A stretch of 6,765 nucleotides of DNA from Polyangiaceae bacterium (lineage in GTDB: Bacteria; Myxococcota; Polyangia; Polyangiales; Polyangiaceae), in NCBI GenBank assembly GCA_025936205.1, contig JAICTU010000484.1, positions 1 to 6,765 of the forward strand, read 5' to 3'. This document shows positions 1-6,489 of the stretch, one piece after another. The position numbers and the translations under genes were made by a program. How positions within the stretch are numbered: position 1 is the stretch's first letter; each line of letters begins with the position of its first letter. The notes beneath the pieces were generated by a model. The model saw nothing but the letters and a program-made list of their open reading frames with translations, was not told where the DNA came from and did not search any database.

Positions 1-299
1 AGCGGGCTTATGAACCCAACTTCGTCAGATGTAAATGGCAACACGCGGCCAAAACTTATGAAAGTCACGCAGAGGGACGACTCGCCCCACGAGTGCTCTC
101 GATGAGTTGAGCAAGAGCCCTTGGTAATGCGCGAAATTCGCGGTCGCGCAGCGAGCGCTTCCGGTCTCAGTGCAACGCCTCGCGCAGCTCACGCAGCTTC
201 GTGTCGCCATTACAGTGCGAGCGTTATGCTCACGGCTCGCCTCTGGAGCTCGGCCACATGAGCGCGGGGATGCGCAGCATGCGATGGATTCGAGAGCAC
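1..299. other. Gene-free left edge
   Basis: I see no supportable coding region, tRNA or rRNA here. Short open frames exist on both strands, but they have no ribosome binding site, no recognisable motif and no sustained GC-rich third positions. A 13-base palindrome (CGCGAA-A-TTCGCG) sits at 130-142. The stretch lies downstream of the sigma-factor gene and its terminator. Confidence 0.5.
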
Positions 300-339
300 A
301 AAACGACTCGGGTCCCGAGTCATCGACTCAGGACCCGAG
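300..339 (-). terminator. Probable intrinsic terminator of the sigma-factor gene
   Basis: Read on the minus strand, a long hairpin follows the sigma stop codon by about 33 bases. The outer arms CTCGGGTCC (307-315) and GGACCCGAG (331-339) are perfectly complementary. Inside them, GAGTC (317-321) pairs with GACTC (325-329) around a 3-base loop, with a single C/A mismatch between the two stems. Leaving the hairpin on the minus strand the sequence runs TCGTTTTG, with a four-T tract (A300-A303 on the plus strand). A GC-rich stem followed by a short T-run fits Rho-independent termination, though the tract is weak. Confidence 0.6.
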
Positions 340-351
340 GTCACTGCTCCC

Positions 352-373
352 AACGCGCCAAGCGTGGCGCGTT
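352..373 (-). terminator. Hairpin abutting the sigma stop codon
   Basis: AACGCGCC (352-359) and GGCGCGTT (366-373) form a perfect 8-bp stem around a 6-base loop. The stem touches the last base of the sigma TAA stop codon (373-375). There is no T-tract next to it, so alone it is more likely a 3'-end stabilising or auxiliary hairpin; the T-tract terminator lies at 300-339. Confidence 0.45.
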
Positions 374-2091
374 TAGAACTCCCGCATCTGCTTTCGAATC
401 TTACCGATCGCCTGCTCTTGGAGCTGACGGATGCGCTCGCGCGACAGGTTGTACTTGTCGCCGATCTCTTTCAGCGTGAGCTCGTCTTCGTTGTCGAGCC
501 CGAAGCGCCAACGGATGATGCGCGACTCGATGGGCGTGAGCGTGCTGAGCAGGCGCTGTACTTCCGACACCCAACGCGCGGAGGCCAGGTCGTCATAAGG
601 AGAAAGCGAATCATCCTCGACGAGGAAGTCGATGAATCGACGGCCATCCTCATCTCCGACCGGCCGATCGAGAGAAAACGGCGTGTCTGCGTAGAGCTCA
701 CGGACTTTGTCGAGCTTGTCCTTCGGGACTCCCGTCTCTTTCTCGAGCTCCTCGGGAGTGGGCTCCTGACCGGTTCGAGCGATCAACGTCTGAGTCGCGC
801 GTGAAACGCGGTTGTAGGTGTCGAGCATGTGCACCGGGATGCGCACCGCACGGCCCTTGTCTGCGAGAGCGCGGCTGATCGCGTGACGAATCCACCAGGA
901 CGCGTAAGTCGAGAAGCGATAGCCGCGGGAGTGGTCGAAACGCTCGACCGCCTTCATCAAACCGATGTTGCCCTCTTGAATCAGATCGATCAGAGGCAGC
1001 CGACCGCGGTTGTAGCGACGTGCGATGCTCACCACCAAGCGCAGGTTCGCCTTGACGAAGCGATTCTTTGCTTGCCGCTGGTCGTGATCTGCGAGGCGCA
1101 CGCGCTCGACATAGCGACGATAGGCCGAGGTCGCCGCCACGGAGGGACGTTCAGCAGCTTCCGGAGCATCGCCGATAGCCTTCGCGAGCTCCACGGCGCG
1201 CCCCATCCAAATGCGATCGGAATCCGGCAGACGTACGGCTCGAGCCAAATCCTCGCTGTGCTGCTTCCATTGCTTGAGCTGGTTGGCGTGCAGCTTGGAG
1301 CGCTGATCGCGGTACACGACACAGAGCTGGCGCAAGGCCTCGAGCGCCGCAGTGTCCGGGCGGATGTCGTCCGTGAGCGTCTGAATGTCGCGATCGAGCG
1401 CGTCGAGGATGTACTCCGCCACCGGCACGTAGGCCATCAGCTCGACCCACAGCTGGATCTCTGCGCTCTCCACCGCTTGCGCGGCGTTCAGCTCTTCCTC
1501 TTGGCCCATCACCTGATGCGTGGCCATGTCGCGGAAGTAGCGCGACAGTGTCGAGTCACCGGGACCCTCGGGCGCCTTCGAGCCAGGTGGAGGCAACGAG
1601 CTCGTGCGCCGCGCGGCCCCGGGTGGACCGCTGTCGAAACGCGGGATCATCCCCAGATGATCTGGAGCTTCGGACGTGGACCCGAATGCCGGCGAGTAGC
1701 GCACCGATGTGTCTTCGGGCTCGTCGGCGAAGGGTGGCTCCGAGGCACTATTCATCTGGTGGCCAGGTTCGCGGGAGTCCCGGCTGGACTCTCCGCGACC
1801 AGATTTGGACCACGCCTTGGCGTTGGCGCCACGACGCCCCGAGGCGCGATTGCGCGGTGCCTCATCGGCGTCGTCGCTTTCTACCGCTTCGGTATCCAGC
1901 GCCTCGTCCGAGAGCGCTTCACCGGATGCGGCGTCCAGATCGTCCATACCGTCGTGTTCATCCTCGTCTCGCGCCGAAGCACGAGCGGAGGACGGGGGAC
2001 TCGACGGGGCCTCAGAAGTTGGAATCATGCGGGAGCCCGATGATGTGGAGTACGCGCCGTTGCGTGCGGACTTGCCTTTTTGAGCTAACAT
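373..2091 (-). CDS. RNA polymerase sigma factor, sigma-70 family (RpoD/RpoS-like)
   Basis: A promoter-recognition subunit of RNA polymerase, 572 aa. Visible in order: a low-complexity Ser/Pro/Asp/Glu-rich N-terminus (about 1-177) with an acidic block at 41-78; region 1.2 (about 178-215, from [11 protein letters not shown]); a 120-residue non-conserved insert (about 216-335); region 2 (about 341-418) with the core-binding [18 protein letters not shown] at 369-386 and the -10 melting/recognition block [19 protein letters not shown] at 391-409; region 3 (about 416-510, [12 protein letters not shown] onward); region 4 (about 510-572) with the -35 helix-turn-helix ending [12 protein letters not shown] (550-561). 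The Arg/Glu/Arg residues that read the -35 element in RpoD are kept (R551, E552, R555), but the RpoD Gln at the -12 contact is His403. Length is below a typical RpoD and far above an ECF factor; no RpoH signature is seen, so an alternative group-2-like factor is likeliest. The ATG at 2091 is the first start after an in-frame TGA about 60 bases upstream. No good ribosome binding site precedes it, and Met22 is an alternative. The gene stands alone. Confidence 0.97.
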   Translation of the reverse strand: MLAQKGKSARNGAYSTSSGSRMIPTSEAPSSPPSSARASARDEDEHDGMDDLDAASGEALSDEALDTEAVESDDADEAPRNRASGRRGANAKAWSKSGRGESSRDSREPGHQMNSASEPPFADEPEDTSVRYSPAFGSTSEAPDHLGMIPRFDSGPPGAARRTSSLPPPGSKAPEGPGDSTLSRYFRDMATHQVMGQEEELNAAQAVESAEIQLWVELMAYVPVAEYILDALDRDIQTLTDDIRPDTAALEALRQLCVVYRDQRSKLHANQLKQWKQHSEDLARAVRLPDSDRIWMGRAVELAKAIGDAPEAAERPSVAATSAYRRYVERVRLADHDQRQAKNRFVKANLRLVVSIARRYNRGRLPLIDLIQEGNIGLMKAVERFDHSRGYRFSTYASWWIRHAISRALADKGRAVRIPVHMLDTYNRVSRATQTLIARTGQEPTPEELEKETGVPKDKLDKVRELYADTPFSLDRPVGDEDGRRFIDFLVEDDSLSPYDDLASARWVSEVQRLLSTLTPIESRIIRWRFGLDNEDELTLKEIGDKYNLSRERIRQLQEQAIGKIRKQMREF

Positions 2092-2155
2092 GGGAGAACA
2101 GGCTGGGTTGAGCGGGTCGAAATCCGTGCGGAACTGAGAAGTAAAGCCTCAGAAA

Positions 2156-2276
2156 GAAACGGATCGGAAACGGACCGTGCGGCCCTCATCTGCGAGCCAT
2201 CTGCGAGTCATCTGCGAGCCATCTGCGAGGTTGTGTGCGAGATGTGTGCAAGGTGCACCTGCAAGATGGGTGCAAG
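2156..2276. repeat. Degenerate 11-bp tandem repeat array upstream of the sigma gene
   Basis: Two adjoining 11-mers GAAACGGAYCG (2156-2166, 2167-2177) are followed by an 8-base spacer. Then come four near-perfect 11-mers YCATCTGCGAG (2186-2196, 2197-2207, 2208-2218, 2219-2229) that differ only in the first base. Four decaying copies ending TGCGAG or TGCAAG follow at 2230-2241, 2242-2252, 2253-2265 and 2266-2276. The period is close to one DNA helical turn. The array begins 65 bases upstream of the sigma start codon, so it sits where a promoter, operator or leader would be expected. Whether it is a protein-binding array or a slippage product cannot be decided from sequence alone. Confidence 0.85.
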
Positions 2277-2520
2277 CTGAGCGCCAAAAGACGAGCAACA
2301 GAAGCGAGCGGCAGAAACGAGAGCGGCGGGAATCGGAGCAATCGGAAATCGGAGTGAGAAATCAGAACGACCGAAAGAAGCGACGGACAGGCGAACCCCG
2401 GAAAGCAGCCGAGCGGCAAGCTGGGGTTCGGCCCAGGTGGGGTTAGAGCCAGCTGGGGTTAGGTAGAGAAGCGGCCAGAGTCGTAGAAAGAAGAAGAGAA
2501 CGAGCCGAAAGACAGCTGGC
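2277..2520. other. Purine-rich, T-poor intergenic stretch
   Basis: The plus strand is strongly biased to A and G. In 2281-2400 I count about 73% purine and only about five T residues in 120 bases. The heptamer AATCGGA occurs three times within 2331-2353. On the sigma-gene strand this would be a C/T-rich, A-poor leader or promoter-distal sequence. No gene is supported here, and the open frames crossing it on the minus strand are low-complexity by-products of the bias. The 16-bp array at 2419-2466 is nested in it. Confidence 0.6.
2419..2466. repeat. 16-bp tandem repeat, three copies (array A)
   Basis: Three adjoining 16-base units share the core AGSTGGGGTT: AGCTGGGGTTCGGCCC (2419-2434), AGGTGGGGTTAGAGCC (2435-2450) and AGCTGGGGTTAGGTAG (2451-2466). 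The core is conserved and the 3' six bases vary. A 16-base period is not a multiple of three, which argues against a repeated peptide. Confidence 0.85.
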
Positions 2521-3000
2521 CGAACGTCATCCGGATTGAAAAACGTCGGCGCACGGAAACGGAGCGCCGCCCCGCGCGCAGGGCATGTGTGGGGCAGCGT
2601 GAGACACGACGGTGCGGACCGAACTCCCTGGAACGATCTCGATGGGCGAGCGCTGTTCCATGACGCAACGCCGTGCGACAGATCTGACGATGACAAATGC
2701 AGCGGTCGGTGCTCAGAGGCCCACCTACGTTAGTGTCCGCAAACGGCGTCTTCGGCATCACCAAGCGATGATTTCCACCAGACTCTGCCGAGGGGCAGCA
2801 TGAAACATTTCGCCGGCAGATTGCGACGCTCGCGATGCAGGTGTTCGAGATTGGGTTGCTCGAGCGATTTGGGGTGGTAACCTCCTTGTGTTGCCCGGAG
2901 CCTGATAGAACCACCCGAGCCGCGGCTTCCCGCCGCGAGATCGGTGGTCCGGAGATCAGTGGTACGAACGCGGGTCTTCGGGGCAATTTCCTAGACGATT
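2521..3000. other. Intergenic stretch without a supported gene
   Basis: I find no convincing gene. Points of note are a CGCGGC/GCCGCG hairpin (2921-2937), a direct repeat AGATCRGTGGT (2938-2948 and 2953-2963), and an isolated minus-strand AAGGAGG within 2878-2886 with no start codon at a useful distance. A 26-codon plus-strand frame (2800-2880) follows a GAGGGG motif, but nothing else supports it as a gene. Confidence 0.5.
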
Positions 3001-3031
3001 CCTGGTGAAAGTCTGTGAAGGAGCCTGGCGA

Positions 3032-3110
3032 GTCTGGCGAAGCGAGAGTGTGGCGAAGCGAGAGTGTGGCGAAGCGAGAGTCTGGTGAAGCGAGAGTCTG
3101 GTGAAATAGC
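3032..3110. repeat. 16-bp tandem repeat, four full copies plus a partial (array B)
   Basis: Units of consensus GTSTGGYGAAGCGAGA lie at 3032-3047, 3048-3063, 3064-3079 and 3080-3095, with a truncated fifth copy at 3096-3110. Units 2 and 3 are identical. Degenerate half-units (CTGGTGAA, GTCTGTGAAG, CTGGCGA) extend the array upstream to about 3002. The unit differs from array A except for a CTGG or GTGG element, yet has the same 16-base period. The sharp identity between copies points to recent slippage duplication or to selection for a binding site. Confidence 0.9.
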
Positions 3111-3467
3111 TCCAGATGACGACGGGGATGCCAGGCGCTGGAGCGCGTCGCGGCGGCGGAAAAGGTAGGACAAGCGCGCCAAGAGTGATCGTGCGGCGCG
3201 CGCCGAGGAACAGGGGCTCAACGCCAGGTCACAGCGCTAAACCAGCAAAAAACGTGCCTAATCCGTGGGTTCTGCAATCGGACGCAACTTGCAGGGTCTC
3301 GTGCTCTGAACCTCTGGCGAACCGGAGGACCCGACGAGAAGTGTCGCGAGGCTGCCGCGTCCATCACTAGTTACGGCCTCTGCGATGTCCCCATTTAACG
3401 GGACCTTGCGGGAGACGAAAAAAGGGGCACTGGTCGCCACGCGTGCCTTGACCAATGTCGCCCGGAG
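3111..3467. other. Intergenic stretch without a supported gene
   Basis: No gene is supported. Two local folds stand out. One is a 6-bp stem CTGCAA/TTGCAG (3272-3294). The other is a two-tier structure at 3297-3339, in which TCTCGT pairs with ACGAGA and encloses CCTCTGG/CCGGAGG with a CGAA loop. A weaker GTCCC/GGGAC hairpin lies at 3387-3404. None is followed by a T-tract on either strand. Confidence 0.4.
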
Positions 3468-3778
3468 TCAAGCGAAAGAGCGTAGTACCGGGCTGATCCA
3501 CGGGGCTTTGTCCCGAGGAAAGGTCGGCCAATTGGTCGCGGCTCTTGGTCGCTCAGTCGTGCTGGCGAATTCAATGCTGGCAGTGACGCCGGACAGGACA
3601 AACCCGATGGCAATCCAAAGGAACCCGGCCCATCCGGCGGATTCCCCATAAATTTCGAGCACAGGACCGCGATCGTCAAGCCCCCGTCGGGAGACTCGCG
3701 CGTCGTACCCTCCTCGGGGAGACCGGTGGCCCCGGCGCAGGGCACTTGCACCACGAAGGCGACAAACGTGAGCCACAG
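3468..3778 (-). pseudogene. Probable frameshifted gene for a small membrane protein
   Basis: Two minus-strand frames each carry half of a plausible small membrane protein. The upstream frame, from a CTG at 3776-3778 just after a GGAGG motif, gives a signal-like segment LWLTFVAFVVQVPCAGATG and then a charged stretch. About 85% of its third codon positions are G or C, against about 59% before the CTG. The second frame, closed by TGA at 3468-3470, gives DDRGPVLEIYGESAGW followed by a clear membrane helix FLWIAIGFVLSGVTASIEFA and a polar tail. One extra base in the C-run at 3681-3685 (five G on the coding strand) would join them into about 103 aa. It may be a pseudogene, a homopolymer sequencing error, or chance. 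An alternative reading is an intact 102-aa frame from GTG at 3774-3776, with GGAGG six bases upstream but an Arg-rich N-terminus and poorer codon bias. No family is recognised. Confidence 0.4.
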
Positions 3779-3936
3779 TGTGCCTCCAGTGCACGGTGCC
3801 GGATCGACTTGTCGCGGCAGCCACGTGTGCCACGTCGATGCTCGGCTCGGAACATGCCGGCGGGCCTTCCTCGCGAGGATGCTGGCCAGGCGCGTCGGAA
3901 GAGGGTACTCAGGGCCTCCCTGGGGAACCTGTGAAG

Positions 3937-4914
3937 ATGGGATTGAAGTATCAGGCGGACTGGCGAACGCTTCTTTGGGCAGCCATCGGGCCGGCATTTG
4001 TGGGCGTGCAATACGCCTATCCGGCGCTGGTGCCCTACACGTGGTGGATCAGCTGCTACTTCGCGCTCTCGTTTGGGGTCATTGCGCACAACCACAATCA
4101 CTGCCCCACCTTCCGCAGCCGCCGCGCGAACGACTGGTTCGGGGGATGGCTTTCCATCTTTTATGGCTATCCGACGTTTGCGTGGATTCCCACGCACAAC
4201 TTGAACCACCACCGGTACGTGAACACGCAGGGCGACGCGACCATCACCTGGCGCTTCACCAACCGTCACAACATCTGGGTCGCGGCGACGTACTTCTTCG
4301 TGTCGTCGTACTACCAGTCTGGCCCCATCAAGACCTTCATCGCCAAGGCTCGGGCGACGAATCCCTCTCTCTACCGGCGCATCATTCGCCAGTACATGGT
4401 CTGGATCGGCGGCAATCTGCTGTTGCTCGCTACGGCGGTGGCGCTCCACGGTTGGCGAAGCGGCTCCTGGCTGTACGTCGCGACGGTGGCCTTCCCGGAG
4501 TTCTTCGCCCTCTGGACGATCATGCTGTTCAACTACGATCAGCACGTGCACACGGATCCGTGGTCACAGAACCACTCGCGCTCGTTCGTGAACCCCACGG
4601 TGAACTTCCTGCTCTTCAACAACGGACTGCACGCGGCCCATCACGAGAATCCCGGAGAGCACTGGAGCCGTCTGCCGGCAGTGCACGCACGCATTGCGCC
4701 CAACATTGATCCCAGCCTGCTTCAACAGAGTCTCTGGCTGTATTGGTTCAAGCAATACCTGCTCGCGCCGTTCTTTCCGCGATTCGGTAGCGTGCAACTC
4801 GGGCCCGGGCCGATGAGCGCCCCACCCGGCCGTCAGCGCGGGCCGGCGCAAGCAGATGTCGAGTTGGGAGAAGCGGGCACGAACGCCGAGAGCGTCGTAC
4901 GCGCCATCGCCTGA
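3937..4914 (+). CDS. Membrane fatty-acid-desaturase (FADS-like) family protein
   Basis: An integral-membrane di-iron oxygenase-type enzyme, 325 aa. Members of this family introduce double bonds or hydroxyl groups into acyl or isoprenoid chains using O2 and an electron donor. All three histidine boxes are present: HNHNH at 51-55 (H-x3-H), HNLNHH at 87-92 (H-x3-HH) and HAAHH at 232-236 (H-x2-HH). NYDQHVHTDP at 199-208 adds further histidines. Hydrophobic segments lie near 12-32, 36-50, 68-85, 112-125, 157-172 and 178-198, as expected for the fold; the length is in the family's usual range. The last 35 residues are Pro/Gly/Ala-rich and probably disordered. I chose ATG 3937 because the frame upstream of it (open from 3778) lacks family character. 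GTG at 3931, preceded by GGGGAA, is an alternative start. The substrate (acyl lipid, carotenoid or other) cannot be set from motifs. It is the first gene of the plus-strand string. Confidence 0.9.
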   Translation: MGLKYQADWRTLLWAAIGPAFVGVQYAYPALVPYTWWISCYFALSFGVIAHNHNHCPTFRSRRANDWFGGWLSIFYGYPTFAWIPTHNLNHHRYVNTQGDATITWRFTNRHNIWVAATYFFVSSYYQSGPIKTFIAKARATNPSLYRRIIRQYMVWIGGNLLLLATAVALHGWRSGSWLYVATVAFPEFFALWTIMLFNYDQHVHTDPWSQNHSRSFVNPTVNFLLFNNGLHAAHHENPGEHWSRLPAVHARIAPNIDPSLLQQSLWLYWFKQYLLAPFFPRFGSVQLGPGPMSAPPGRQRGPAQADVELGEAGTNAESVVRAIA

Positions 4915-4937
4915 TGCATCGTCGGCATCTTCGGTAG
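4914..4937 (+). promoter_or_regulatory. Possible 7-codon coupling mini-ORF
   Basis: The desaturase stop overlaps an ATG (TGATG, 4912-4916) that opens a seven-codon frame (MHRRHLR) closed by TAG at 4935-4937, four bases before ATG 4942. The 515-aa gene has no visible ribosome binding site, so terminating and re-initiating ribosomes could supply its translation. This is an inference from spacing only. Confidence 0.25.
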
Positions 4938-4941
4938 CGCG

Positions 4942-6489
4942 ATGCGCGTACGCTGCCGAGCAGCCCCCGAGCCTCGCAGCGATGCCTGGGGCGTCCTGGA
5001 GCTGGAGAGCACTCCCGAGGGACTCTGGCTCATCTACCGGAGTGTTCGGAGTTATCGAGAAGGCTACGCGCCAGGGCCAGCTGCCGAGCTGACGGAACAC
5101 CGGGTGCCCTGGCAGGCCGTGGCTGCACTTCGGGTGGGGACCGATCGTCTGCGGCTCGAGATACGGGAGCCTCTGAGCCCGTTCTCGCATTTCTACCTGG
5201 GCGACTTCGCGCATGCCGCGCAGGCGAGCTGGGTTGCGCGGGCGCGGGCGGGACTCTCCTCACCGCAAGCCGTACTGACCGAGTTTTGCCACGACCTCGC
5301 GGCGCACCTGGGCGCCCCGCTGGCCACTGAACTGGCCCTGCCCACAGGGAAGGCCGGTGGAGGTACCCTCTCGGGCCGTGGTCCGTCACGAGCCTGGGTT
5401 GCCTTCGCCATTCTGTCGAGCTCGGCAGGCTTGGCTGGCGCGCTGCTGCGGAGATCGCCCAGGCTTCCGGCAGCGGAGCCCGCGGGCAGCGCCATCTGGA
5501 GCCCGCGGGTCGAGCCAGCGGACGGGCCTCCCCGCAGTGACGTTTCCTCCGCGCGGAGTTCCTCGCCCGAGCTCGCCCCTGCCCCTTCGACCACTCCCGA
5601 GGCTGCGGATTCCCCGGACCTTCCCGGCCCCGTGCTGGGGAGTGGCTGCAAATGCATTCGCCACGAGTCGGTGCTCTGGCAACACACGCCTCCGCGCTGG
5701 ACGGCGCTGGTCACGCACCAGCAAGCCCGGACGCACGGAACGCATCAGCACCTCGAAGTCGAGCTGCAGGTGATCAACAACGGTGACCGACAGCTCAGCA
5801 ACCTGAGCATCGGCGTTCGCTTCCAGATCGCTCGACCGGGCCCGCCCGGCTCTGACGATGCGCCGGTCGAACGCACCTTGTATTTACCCAGCGCCCTCGG
5901 TCCAGGAGAACGAGTACGCTGGACGGTGGAGGGGCGCGGCGATCGCTACGAGCTGCAAATTCCCGACCTCGGACGCCTCGATGAAGACGGACTGGATGCG
6001 GCACCCGCCGACGCGTTCCTGCGCTTGGCGCAGAGCGATGACGGGCTCGTTGGTTTGCACGCCGGTATGATGCTCGCCTTCCTGGGCGACACACGCGCGC
6101 GCGACGCGTTGCTGAGGCTGAGGCCAGGCGTCGAAGCGAGCCAGCTGGCTTATCTCGATCGCCTGCTCGACAGCACGTCGGACTTGCGCGTCTGTCAATT
6201 GCATGTGAGCGCTCTGGGGCGCGCCACGCGAGTGCAGAGCTGTCTGTACAACGCTGCAGCACGGCCCCATGTGGATTTCGACTTGAAGCTATACGCATTG
6301 CGGCCCACCCCCAGCCCCGAAGATCCCAGCTCCGCGCCCCCGCAAGCGCTGGCAGAGGAGACGCTCGCGTGGTCGGGTCCGCTCGCCGCGCACCGCGGCC
6401 GCCGCCTGGAGCTGACGTTGAACCTGCCTCAGTCGGTGCCCGCCGATCGCTGGATCGAGCTGCGCGCGACGTACAAGGAGTCACGCTGA
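4942..6489 (+). CDS. Single-pass membrane protein of unknown function
   Basis: 515 aa, not assigned to a family. Residues 16-105 alternate strand-like segments (GVLELES, GLWLIYRS, VPWQAVAALRVG, RLRLEIRE) and end in a helix, which resembles a PH/GRAM-like small beta domain; this is a weak resemblance by eye. A single membrane helix spans about 150-169, with Arg on both flanks. A Pro/Ala/Ser-rich linker follows (about 172-232), then a Cys-Lys-Cys motif (236-238). Next come a strand-rich domain (about 245-345, with EVELQVINNGDRQLSNLSIGV), a helical segment (355-412) and a second strand-rich block (415-515) carrying Cys418 and Cys434. The likely topology is a cytoplasmic N-domain with the large C-terminal part outside, so the four C-terminal cysteines could form disulfides (inference). 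The gene starts 27 bases after the desaturase stop, in the same frame, with no ribosome binding site at ATG 4942. It overlaps the next gene by one base. Confidence 0.85.
   Translation: MRVRCRAAPEPRSDAWGVLELESTPEGLWLIYRSVRSYREGYAPGPAAELTEHRVPWQAVAALRVGTDRLRLEIREPLSPFSHFYLGDFAHAAQASWVARARAGLSSPQAVLTEFCHDLAAHLGAPLATELALPTGKAGGGTLSGRGPSRAWVAFAILSSSAGLAGALLRRSPRLPAAEPAGSAIWSPRVEPADGPPRSDVSSARSSSPELAPAPSTTPEAADSPDLPGPVLGSGCKCIRHESVLWQHTPPRWTALVTHQQARTHGTHQHLEVELQVINNGDRQLSNLSIGVRFQIARPGPPGSDDAPVERTLYLPSALGPGERVRWTVEGRGDRYELQIPDLGRLDEDGLDAAPADAFLRLAQSDDGLVGLHAGMMLAFLGDTRARDALLRLRPGVEASQLAYLDRLLDSTSDLRVCQLHVSALGRATRVQSCLYNAAARPHVDFDLKLYALRPTPSPEDPSSAPPQALAEETLAWSGPLAAHRGRRLELTLNLPQSVPADRWIELRATYKESR
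6475..6480 (+). promoter_or_regulatory. Ribosome binding site of the Nudix gene
   Basis: AAGGAG lies eight bases before ATG 6489, inside the last codons of the preceding gene. It is the clearest Shine-Dalgarno match in the window and fixes the start of the Nudix protein. Confidence 0.8.

Noticed and set aside
1..40. Possible tRNA tail on the minus strand (GGGTTCATAAGCCC)
   Set aside because: The would-be T-arm does not pair with a 7-base loop, and no acceptor or anticodon arm can be built.
829..2043. 404-codon open frame on the plus strand inside the sigma gene
   Set aside because: It is entirely antisense to the well-supported sigma factor. Such shadows are common in GC-rich DNA, and its protein shows no recognisable motif.
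2800..2880. 26-codon Arg/Cys-rich frame preceded by GAGGGG
   Set aside because: The only support is a Shine-Dalgarno-like motif, itself part of a small CTGCC/GGCAG hairpin. It is too short to judge and lacks any recognised motif.
2878..2886. Minus-strand AAGGAGG, resembling a strong Shine-Dalgarno; the plus strand resembles the 3' end of 16S rRNA
   Set aside because: No start codon lies at a useful distance on the minus strand, and the flanking plus-strand sequence does not match the 16S 3' region, so it is probably chance.
2208..2986. Two overlapping minus-strand frames (162 and 175 codons) in the intergenic region
   Set aside because: They run through the tandem arrays and the purine-biased tract, overlap each other, and show low-complexity Ser/Arg/Pro composition with no ribosome binding site.
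3385..3651. 88-codon plus-strand frame overlapping the split membrane gene
   Set aside because: No ribosome binding site; first codon positions are only about half G or C, unlike the genuine genes here; and the opposite strand explains the region better.
3676..4551. 291-codon minus-strand frame opposite the desaturase
   Set aside because: It overlaps the desaturase with its three histidine boxes. Its product is rich in Arg, Val, Pro and Glu with no domain, typical of an antisense shadow.
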